From contig MNYL01000045.1 of NCBI GenBank assembly GCA_001873075.1, positions 1-6,569 of the forward strand: a stretch of 6,569 bases of DNA, in the 5' to 3' direction. Of the stretch, positions 1 through 5,135 are shown in pieces. The notes beneath the pieces are model-generated. The model worked only from the letters and a program-made list of their open reading frames with translations, searched no databases and was not told the DNA's origin. The DNA comes from Fibrobacteres bacterium CG2_30_45_31 (GTDB lineage Bacteria > Fibrobacterota > Fibrobacteria > Fibrobacterales > Fibrobacteraceae). The position numbers and the translations under genes were made by a program. The number at the start of each line of letters is the position of its first letter. Position 1 is the stretch's first letter.

Positions 1-460
1 TCAAATCAATAGCATAGCCGTAATTGTGTAAACTTCCATTCGAAGGGCTACTCACATAATTTGAAAACGGTGTGCCACGAACTTGGGCTCGCAACGATTC
101 TTGAGCGTATAAAGGTCTGGCCGCATCATAAATTCGTAAACGATACCGAGGAGCCTCCCTGCTTAGAATTCGAATGGCAGCGAGCAACTTTTTAGTCGCA
201 TCCTTATGCAAAAAAGCACGAGCAGATCCACAATAAAGATCGTGCCCTGTCATATTGTCAAAAGTTGCGTAACGAAGATCAATCGCTAAATCAGTGTAAT
301 GCGAGATTTCCACATAATTAGAATCTTGAATAGCCCAATTCAACCACTTCTGATAAGCCTTACAAAAGCGCAAAGGTTTTTCTGGAGGCGTTGGCACAAA
401 AGAGGCTTCAGCAGCAAATACATTAACAGCAAAAAAAAGAATAATAATTTTTGCGTTCAT
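1..460 (-). CDS. D-alanyl-D-alanine dipeptidase, VanX/DdpX type (peptidase M15D), exported; partial at its C-terminus
   Basis: Reading leftward from ATG at 460-458, the frame stays open for 153 codons to the window edge. The N-terminus looks like a signal peptide: a Lys at position 4, a hydrophobic run IIILFFAVNVFA, and a likely cut near Ala16-Ala19. The body carries family hallmarks in order: IDLRYATFDNMTG (about 60-72), LHKDATKKLLAA (84-95), YDAARP (111-116, with Arg115 matching the transition-state Arg of VanX), and SLHNYGYAID (143-152). The last is the SxHxxGxAxD zinc motif, giving His145 and Asp152 as metal ligands. The third ligand and catalytic Glu region lie beyond the window. The family hydrolyses D-Ala-D-Ala, here probably in the periplasm, for peptidoglycan turnover or D-Ala salvage rather than vancomycin resistance (inference). 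It starts 25 nt after the receptor-like gene on the same strand, so the two are probably co-transcribed. The ribosome-binding site is weak (AGGCGA). Cys33 and Cys77 could form a disulfide. Confidence 0.9.
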   Translation of the reverse strand, partial: MNAKIIILFFAVNVFAAEASFVPTPPEKPLRFCKAYQKWLNWAIQDSNYVEISHYTDLAIDLRYATFDNMTGHDLYCGSARAFLHKDATKKLLAAIRILSREAPRYRLRIYDAARPLYAQESLRAQVRGTPFSNYVSSPSNGSLHNYGYAIDL

Positions 461-485
461 TGAGTTCGCCTAAAATATTAAAGCT

Positions 486-2825
486 CTATATGCCGAAATT
501 TGCTTCTACACCAAATTGGAGATAAAGCCCCATTCCTTTTGCCATATAGGGTACCAAGATATAACCATTGGATGCATTACCATCGGCGTCCTCTGTCATT
601 TGCGAACGTTGACGAGCATTTTCACTGCCTAAGAAGTGAAGCGCATTCACATCGAGGTTCGCAAAAACATTATCCGCTTCTACATAAAAACGAACATTTC
701 TAAAGAAATATATTCCATTTTGCAAGTCCAAATTGACACGAAAATCGGTCCGATACAGATTAGTAAATTCATTATAATCTTTAATTTTCCGAGTCCCCGA
801 AGTTTCCGTAGAAGCGTCGGAAGGATTGATCTCATAATAATATAAAGGACGTTTCCATGCAGCATGGTGCGACACCACCACAGAAATCAAAGAATCCTTG
901 CGAGGATAATAACGAAAAAAGGATACCACATCCAAGCGAGAGTTGGCTTGCCATGGGAGAGAACGATCATCCTTCAATTCATACTCACCGTAAACAGAGT
1001 TTATATTAGATCCCATGGAGAAATGATGAGTCGTTTTCAATTCCAGTGTACCCGAAGCTCCAGAGACCCATGCAAAATCAGCTTCAGAAAGCTCAGTATA
1101 ATGCGCATAAGCAAGCGGCGTTGGAAGAGTGGGTTCCAAATAATAACGTCCAAATCCGTGAGCGCTCCAATCTACATATTTCGCTTTATAGCCAAGTCCC
1201 AACTTTGCGGAAGCACCAGAAGCAAGATTGCTCTGTAATTCATCATTTTCCCATTCGGAAACCCAATCCGCACGCCAAGCGGCGTTACCAAAGACACGCC
1301 AACCCCCTTCTTTTTCCGAGAGATGGCGATCCATATCTAAAGAGGCCGTTGGCATTCCGTGACCGTCACGGTCTGCAACTGCCCCCATGGCCAAAGCCAC
1401 TTTCTGCTTCTTGGAAATCCAATCCATGCGAGTAGAACCCGAGAGAACATCCGCACTCAAATCAGTGCTTTGCACATCCGAAAAATCCGGCCATTTGCGT
1501 TCAATAATATGATGTTCATAAAGAGCAAGGCCACTCAAGTTAGCGCCCAAAATATGCCCTGGAAAAGGCTTGTCCGCACCCACACTCAGCGTGGTATGCG
1601 TCTGAGAATAACCATCAATAAAATTAGACGCTTCTTTATCAGTCGTATTGCGGAAACCCGTAGTATCCCGGAGAGAATCCGAGGCCTGTTCTCGCACCAT
1701 ACCCATATGCCAACTCACACCCAAGGCAGAATTATATTCCAAGCCAACTACAGCATACTCGCGTTCACCTCTAATAATGTCCACACTATTGGACACATCC
1801 AAAGCGGTCGCTGTATCTTGACGAATTACATAGGTATCATTACTGTAAACCGTGTTGATCATCCAACTATTATCCAAAGAATCGGAACCTGCAATCTGAC
1901 CATAGATATCAAAAGAGGTTAAATCAAAAGGATCTGAGGAAGCCACCGAACAATCCGTACAAGATGCATCTCTCTTTCTAAATTCGGTAAAGAACTTTTC
2001 GCCCATATTTTTGAGCATTTCGGAATCCAAAAACCGATAACTAAAACGGAAAGAATCCCAAAACAGCCAAGGGCCACCCACCGTTATTTCACGAACCGTA
2101 GTGCCTGCCGAAAGTTGTAGTTCAAAATCTTCACCCGTTAAAACTTCGGGTTGATACTGCACCGAAGTGGCGAGTCCTTGCCCCAAAGGTCCCGTTCCAT
2201 AATGGTCATGAATCTCTACCCCACGGAGCATGTGTGGATTGATTACAGACAAATTTCCAGGGAACCCAACATCCAAGTGACGCATACTTGGAATGCGTAA
2301 ACGCCCCAAATGGTACCCCACTTCTTCTGCGCGGGAACCATCATAATAAAGTTCATTCGAAAAATCGCGCTGGCCAGACACCCCTTCTACCTGGCTCAAC
2401 AGTTCGGCAATGTCAAAGCGCATCCCGGCCACGTCTTCCAATTTTTCCACACTCACATGACTGGGGTTTTCCCATTTAATAACTTCGCCACCACCCACCA
2501 CAGTGCTCTGCCCCAAATTGCGAACGTTGGGATGCATAACCACCACCACGTCCATTAAATCCGAAAAATCTTGCAAAGAAACAGAAAGGCTATCGTAACC
2601 TTCTTTCTTAAAAACAAGACTCGCATTTCTCGAATCTACGGTGAAATCCATACGCCCTTGCGCATTGGTTTTCCCCAGCATCTTCCCAGACTGGTAAGAA
2701 ACATCCACATACGGAATAGGGCGGTCTGTATCCGCTTCTAGGGCAACACCCAAGAGAACCGTCGGCGCGGCAGTTGCCAACATTGGCAAAAACAGACAAA
2801 TACAATAGAAAAGGCGTTTGAGCAT
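486..2825 (-). CDS. TonB-dependent-receptor-like outer membrane protein with N-terminal carboxypeptidase-regulatory-like domain
   Basis: The protein has 779 residues from ATG 2825; an in-frame TTG at 2837 would add four residues (MAKP). I prefer the ATG because it gives a clean signal peptide, MLKRLFYCICLFLPMLATAA. Residues about 24-98 resemble a CarboxypepD_reg-like beta-sandwich: a GVALEADTDRPIPYVDV start, then GKTNAQGRMDF. A short linker (QSTVVGGG, about 107-114) could serve as a TonB box but is not canonical. Residues about 125-226 read as a plug domain: DIAELLSQVEGVSG, then LYYDGSRAEE, then MLRGVEIHDHYGTGPLGQGL. The rest is polar/aromatic alternation typical of a beta-barrel, ending in LYLQFGVEANFGI. 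A CTDC motif (Cys289, Cys292) sits in a probable loop. The substrate cannot be told from sequence. No obvious Shine-Dalgarno precedes either start. The gene heads a probable operon with the D-Ala-D-Ala dipeptidase. It could also be a TonB-independent receptor-like scaffold, since the plug is divergent. Confidence 0.85.
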   Translation of the reverse strand: MLKRLFYCICLFLPMLATAAPTVLLGVALEADTDRPIPYVDVSYQSGKMLGKTNAQGRMDFTVDSRNASLVFKKEGYDSLSVSLQDFSDLMDVVVVMHPNVRNLGQSTVVGGGEVIKWENPSHVSVEKLEDVAGMRFDIAELLSQVEGVSGQRDFSNELYYDGSRAEEVGYHLGRLRIPSMRHLDVGFPGNLSVINPHMLRGVEIHDHYGTGPLGQGLATSVQYQPEVLTGEDFELQLSAGTTVREITVGGPWLFWDSFRFSYRFLDSEMLKNMGEKFFTEFRKRDASCTDCSVASSDPFDLTSFDIYGQIAGSDSLDNSWMINTVYSNDTYVIRQDTATALDVSNSVDIIRGEREYAVVGLEYNSALGVSWHMGMVREQASDSLRDTTGFRNTTDKEASNFIDGYSQTHTTLSVGADKPFPGHILGANLSGLALYEHHIIERKWPDFSDVQSTDLSADVLSGSTRMDWISKKQKVALAMGAVADRDGHGMPTASLDMDRHLSEKEGGWRVFGNAAWRADWVSEWENDELQSNLASGASAKLGLGYKAKYVDWSAHGFGRYYLEPTLPTPLAYAHYTELSEADFAWVSGASGTLELKTTHHFSMGSNINSVYGEYELKDDRSLPWQANSRLDVVSFFRYYPRKDSLISVVVSHHAAWKRPLYYYEINPSDASTETSGTRKIKDYNEFTNLYRTDFRVNLDLQNGIYFFRNVRFYVEADNVFANLDVNALHFLGSENARQRSQMTEDADGNASNGYILVPYMAKGMGLYLQFGVEANFGI

Positions 2826-2846
2826 AGGCTTTGCCAAAATATAAAA

Positions 2847-2852
2847 ATTATA
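2847..2852 (-). promoter_or_regulatory. Perfect TATAAT -10 element for the receptor/dipeptidase unit
   Basis: The minus strand reads TATAAT here. The -35 is poor: at 18-bp spacing the hexamer is TACACT, matching the consensus at three of six positions. A start of transcription about 7 nt downstream, near 2840, would leave a leader of only about 15 nt before ATG 2825. This rests on sequence resemblance alone, and it assumes a sigma70-like consensus applies in this organism. Confidence 0.45.
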
Positions 2853-2854
2853 CT
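2849..2854 (+). promoter_or_regulatory. TATACT -10-like element for the nitrilase gene, overlapping the opposing -10
   Basis: TATACT on the plus strand differs from TATAAT at one base and shares four bases with the opposing minus-strand -10. No convincing -35 is found at 16-18 bp spacing. The expected transcription start, near 2861, lies about 2 nt before the nitrilase ATG at 2863, which would make the message essentially leaderless. Consistent with this, only a minimal GGA precedes the ATG, with no real Shine-Dalgarno. Confidence 0.35.
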
Positions 2855-2862
2855 TTTGGAAT

Positions 2863-3645
2863 ATGGCAAAAGTGTACTTAGTTCAGATGAATATTGTCTC
2901 ACGAGACAAAATGCAGAATTTTGCATCTGTCCGGAGACTATTGTCGAAAACGTCCATAGAGCGAAGCAGCTTAATTGTGCTCCCCGAAATGTTCAGCACC
3001 GGCTTCGAAACAGAGACTCTCGACGAGCTCAAGGAGTCCTTTGCCACCTCTGACTCTGGAGAGACCGCAGTCTTTTTGCAGTCTTTGGCTGACGAAACGG
3101 GATGTCTCATTCAAGGAGGAGGCATTGATTCACAAGGGAGTCCGTTTCGTAATTTTGTGGGGGTCTACGCTCCACACACAGGAACTCCCCTTGCAAGCTT
3201 CTACAAAATGCATCCTTTTGCTGCAGAGAAAAAAAACTTTGTGGGAGGAACCTCTGTTGTCCTATACCCCTTCAAAAAACTGACCGTTTCGCCATTCATT
3301 TGTTACGATTTGCGTTTCCCAGAAGAGTTCAGAGAAGCAACTTCATTGGGTGCCAACGTTTTCACGGTAGCTGCATCTTGGCCTGCGAAGAGAGCCCTCC
3401 ATTGGAAAGTGCTTCTTCAGGCTCGCGCCATTGAAAATCAGTGTTATGTTCTGGGTGTGAACCGTGTAGGCAAAGATGCCGAGGAAACTTATGAAGGCAG
3501 CTCCATAGCCATTGGACCTTCAGGAGAAATTATTGGTGAAGCGGGCACCAATGAATGCGTACTCGTGGTAGATATTGAAGTCGAAACCGTTCTCGCTGTG
3601 AGAAAAGCGTTTCCTGTATTGGCGGATATTCGCCGAGCACTCTAG
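2863..3645 (+). CDS. Carbon-nitrogen hydrolase, YafV/omega-amidase type (nitrilase superfamily)
   Basis: A complete 260-residue nitrilase-superfamily amidase. The Glu-Lys-Cys triad is visible: Glu42 in LPEMFSTGF, Lys115 in FYKMHPF and Cys147 in ICYDLRFPEEFR. The stretch AASWPAKRALHWKVLLQARA (170-189), followed by IENQCYVLGVNRVGKDA and YEGSS, matches the pattern I know from YafV and eukaryotic NIT2-like omega-amidases. These hydrolyse alpha-ketoglutaramate or alpha-ketosuccinamate to the keto acid and ammonia, a repair or salvage step after glutamine transamination and in methionine salvage. The exact substrate is inferred from family. There is no signal peptide, so it is cytoplasmic. Length is normal for the family. 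The ATG lies 37 bp from the divergent receptor ATG, with no strong Shine-Dalgarno. It appears to be a single-gene unit, since 156 bp separate it from the next plus-strand gene. Confidence 0.92.
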   Translation: MAKVYLVQMNIVSRDKMQNFASVRRLLSKTSIERSSLIVLPEMFSTGFETETLDELKESFATSDSGETAVFLQSLADETGCLIQGGGIDSQGSPFRNFVGVYAPHTGTPLASFYKMHPFAAEKKNFVGGTSVVLYPFKKLTVSPFICYDLRFPEEFREATSLGANVFTVAASWPAKRALHWKVLLQARAIENQCYVLGVNRVGKDAEETYEGSSIAIGPSGEIIGEAGTNECVLVVDIEVETVLAVRKAFPVLADIRRAL

Positions 3646-3652
3646 CCCGATA

Positions 3653-3669
3653 TATTCCAAATTGGAATA
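3653..3669. repeat. 17-bp palindrome with 8-bp arms, just after the nitrilase stop codon
   Basis: TATTCCAA-A-TTGGAATA is a perfect inverted repeat around a single central base, starting 7 nt after the nitrilase stop. It could be an operator for a dimeric regulator of the downstream unit, or a 3'-end stem in RNA. There is no T-tract after it, so an intrinsic terminator is unlikely, and a one-base loop would force the innermost pairs to open. Confidence 0.6.
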
Positions 3670-3790
3670 AGGCAAAACTAATGTAACTTTATGTTTACTA
3701 TAGTGTTACCAATTTTCACGCCACCACCTTGCCTTGGGTAAATTGCGCAAATTTCGCGCTAGGCCCTCTTTTATGTTAGTTTTATGAAAT

Positions 3791-3798
3791 AAAGGAGG
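3791..3798 (+). promoter_or_regulatory. Strong Shine-Dalgarno (AAAGGAGG) of the 46-aa gene
   Basis: AAAGGAGG is close to a full anti-Shine-Dalgarno match and ends 3 nt before ATG 3802. Spacing is shorter than usual. It is the strongest ribosome-binding site in the window and the main reason to accept the short frame after it as a gene. Confidence 0.75.
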
Positions 3799-3801
3799 CG
3801 T

Positions 3802-3942
3802 ATGGAAAAGCAACATAGTTATGTAATGAATTATGCCAAGGCACTCATTCGTGCAGGCATAGATAAAGAATTGATACTTAAAATCACATCTATTTCGACC
3901 TACCAGTATCTTCAGATTCAAAGAGAGGTTCAAGCCGCTTAG
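3802..3942 (+). CDS. Small protein of 46 residues, unknown function
   Basis: The frame runs from ATG 3802 to TAG at 3940-3942 behind the strongest Shine-Dalgarno of the window. The protein begins MEKQHSYVMNYAKALIRAG and continues with a hydrophilic, probably all-helical stretch, including IDKELILKITSIST and ending QREVQAA. There is no signal peptide, membrane segment or cysteine. The pattern AKxLIxAGxDxExIxKxTxxS resembles the C-terminal helical tail of Rpn-type (PD-(D/E)XK) nuclease or transposase proteins and of small helix-turn-helix modules; this is recalled similarity, not a search result. Local GC is about 35%, lower than in cysE and nth. It lies 19 nt upstream of the 120-aa gene and probably opens the same transcript. 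It could be a remnant of a longer gene, but the strong ribosome-binding site favours a functional small protein. Confidence 0.65.
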   Translation: MEKQHSYVMNYAKALIRAGIDKELILKITSISTYQYLQIQREVQAA

Positions 3943-3961
3943 GTTTTGCTATTTTGAGCCG

Positions 3962-4324
3962 ATGGAAATAGTCTTAGAAATTCCTCCTCAAAGTAGCACC
4001 CAAGAGATGCGGCGACTCGTCAAGGTTGTCCAAGTATTTGAGGATGGTGGTGTTCTATTAGAGGGTCGAGATGGTCATAAACCAGCTCAATTTCGATTAC
4101 AGCCAAGGGATTCTTTTCCTTGGTTGTTTTTTTTTCAAAAAGTATGTGTCGCTTGGGAATTATCCAGCCTCCAAGCAATTCCCTATGAATATCGCCCACT
4201 GCAGCGAATTCCTCAAGAAATTGTAGATATTATACCCAAAGTCAGTGAGAAAGAGGCATTGAAGATCATTGAAACGCTTCGAACCAAGGGCTTTCTCCCG
4301 AAATTACCTAAATTTGCGAAATAA
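3962..4324 (+). CDS. Hypothetical protein, 120 residues
   Basis: I do not recognise this protein. Residues about 1-75 look beta-rich: MEIVLEIPP, LVKVVQVFEDGGVLLEGRDG, AQFRLQP, and the aromatic stretch FPWLFFFQKVCVAWEL. Residues about 85-107 should be helical (EIVDIIPKVSEKEALKIIET). The tail (GFLPKLPKFAK) is basic. There is no signal peptide, and FPWLFFF is too short for a membrane span. A small barrel plus a helical tail, possibly nucleic-acid or protein binding, is only a structural guess. The start has a weak GAG 4 nt upstream, so translation may depend on the preceding small gene. It is 14 nt from cysE. A run of nine T (4127-4135) encodes Phe56-Phe58 and may allow slippage. Being complete, and packed between a small gene and cysE, it is very likely real. 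Confidence 0.75.
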   Translation: MEIVLEIPPQSSTQEMRRLVKVVQVFEDGGVLLEGRDGHKPAQFRLQPRDSFPWLFFFQKVCVAWELSSLQAIPYEYRPLQRIPQEIVDIIPKVSEKEALKIIETLRTKGFLPKLPKFAK

Positions 4325-4327
4325 TCG

Positions 4328-4333
4328 TAGGAG
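4328..4333 (+). promoter_or_regulatory. Shine-Dalgarno deciding the GTG start of cysE
   Basis: TAGGAG ends 5 nt before GTG 4339, good spacing, and lies in the 14-nt gap after the 120-aa gene. It supports GTG as the start, and the resulting N-terminus fits the CysE helical domain. Confidence 0.7.
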
Positions 4334-4338
4334 TTTTC

Positions 4339-5127
4339 GTGCAAGCTAAAGAAATTCAGCAACAACTCTGCAAAGAAGCCATCGCTCTCGTCAATACAGA
4401 ACCCCTTTCGAAGTCCATTCTCGAAGAACAAATTCTTTCTCGTGAATCTTTTGCGGAAATTCTTGCCGTCACTCTTGCGTGCCAACTCGCAGGTGAAGTG
4501 ACTAAACGCCCTGAACTTGAAGCATTATTTCAAGAGGCCTATAAAAAATGCCCCACGCTACTTTCTGATGCCATTGATGATCTGGAAGCGGTGGTAGAAC
4601 GTGACCCTGCCTGCAAATCCTATCTCGAGCCCTTGCTGTTTTTCAAAGGTTTCCAGGCAATACAAGCATACCGCGTCGCACACGCACTCTGGGGAGAAGG
4701 TCGCACTTTCCCTGCAAAAATGCTACAAAGTATTATTAGCCGAAAATTCTCGGTGGATATTCACCCTGCAGCAAAAATGGGACATGGTATTTTGATGGAT
4801 CATGCAACGAACGTGGTCATCGGGGAAACTGCGAAAGTCGGCAACGATGTTTCCTTCCTTCACGGCGTTACTCTCGGTGGCACTGGCAACGAAACGGGCG
4901 ATCGTCACCCAAAAATCGGCGATGGGGTGATGCTTGGAGCTCATGCACAATTGTTGGGCAATATCCGCATTGGCAAAGGGGCTAAAATTGGTGCTGGAGC
5001 GGTCGTAGTGGATAATGTACCTCCGCACACAACATTTGCTGGCGTCCCCGCAGTGAAAGTCGGGCACCCTTCTGATGATATGCCTAGCTTACAAATGCAG
5101 CAAGACTTTACCCGCGATGCACAATAG
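4339..5127 (+). CDS. cysE: Serine O-acetyltransferase
   Basis: Transfers acetyl from acetyl-CoA to L-serine, giving O-acetylserine, the committed step of cysteine synthesis; cytoplasmic. The 262-residue protein has the N-terminal helical domain (about 1-135), including VVERDPAC with Asp89, equivalent to E. coli Asp92. A left-handed beta-helix of hexapeptide repeats follows (about 140-245). Key residues are present: Asp140 in VDIHPAAKMGHG, Asp154-His155 in LMDHATNVVIGETA (E. coli Asp157-His158), and Arg189-His190 in GDRHPKI. The acetyl-CoA loop region GAKIGAGAVVVDNVPPHTTF is intact. The domain layout and a PSLQMQQDF tail resemble the enterobacterial form, but the end is about ten residues shorter and finishes in TRDAQ instead of a terminal Ile. 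The start is GTG with a good Shine-Dalgarno. It is the third gene of a compact four-gene unit, followed by nth after 8 nt. Confidence 0.96.
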   Translation: MQAKEIQQQLCKEAIALVNTEPLSKSILEEQILSRESFAEILAVTLACQLAGEVTKRPELEALFQEAYKKCPTLLSDAIDDLEAVVERDPACKSYLEPLLFFKGFQAIQAYRVAHALWGEGRTFPAKMLQSIISRKFSVDIHPAAKMGHGILMDHATNVVIGETAKVGNDVSFLHGVTLGGTGNETGDRHPKIGDGVMLGAHAQLLGNIRIGKGAKIGAGAVVVDNVPPHTTFAGVPAVKVGHPSDDMPSLQMQQDFTRDAQ

Positions 5128-5128
5128 G
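5126..5128 (+). promoter_or_regulatory. Ribosome-binding site of nth overlapping the cysE stop
   Basis: The AGG of the cysE stop TAG plus the next G lies 7 nt before ATG 5136, so a ribosome finishing cysE is already placed near the nth start. This suggests translational coupling. A second ATG follows directly at 5139 and could also be used. Confidence 0.5.
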
Positions 5129-5135
5129 TAACGCC

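Larger units (their letters stand above)
3646..3801. other. Intergenic region between the nitrilase gene and the small-ORF/cysE/nth unit
   Basis: This stretch has no credible coding frame. It begins with a 17-bp palindrome (3653-3669). Next come a TATAGT hexamer (3699-3704) within the local palindrome ACTATAGT, and weak GTAAC/GTTAC arms (3683-3687, 3705-3709). Further on there is an 8-bp palindrome TTGCGCAA (3743-3750) and a TATGTT (3772-3777) upstream of the small gene's ribosome-binding site. The promoter of the downstream unit should lie here, but no hexamer pair at 16-18 bp spacing is convincing. No GC-rich hairpin followed by a T-run is clear enough to call a terminator. Confidence 0.6.

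Noticed and set aside
1..460. Reading the VanX-like gene as a vancomycin-resistance determinant
   Set aside because: There are no vanH, vanA or vanRS neighbours in the window, the protein has a signal peptide, and the organism appears Gram-negative. Peptidoglycan turnover is the simpler reading.
864..1922. Three overlapping plus-strand open frames of 124-187 codons antisense to the receptor gene
   Set aside because: They lie wholly within the strongly supported receptor gene, overlap one another in different frames, lack Shine-Dalgarno signals and encode no recognisable domain. They are shadows of the minus-strand coding pattern.
3621..3634. GGCGGATATTCGCC, a nearly perfect 14-nt palindrome near the nitrilase 3' end, as a possible terminator stem
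   Set aside because: It lies inside the coding region, has no T-run after it, and the codons fit the protein end.
3784..3792. A two-codon frame ATG AAA TAA whose stop overlaps the small gene's Shine-Dalgarno, reminiscent of a minimal regulatory uORF
   Set aside because: It has no ribosome-binding site of its own, and such a short frame is expected by chance in AT-rich DNA.
3706..3933. A 75-codon minus-strand frame across the intergenic region and the small gene
   Set aside because: It has no ribosome-binding site and covers the plus-strand small gene, which has a much stronger start signal.
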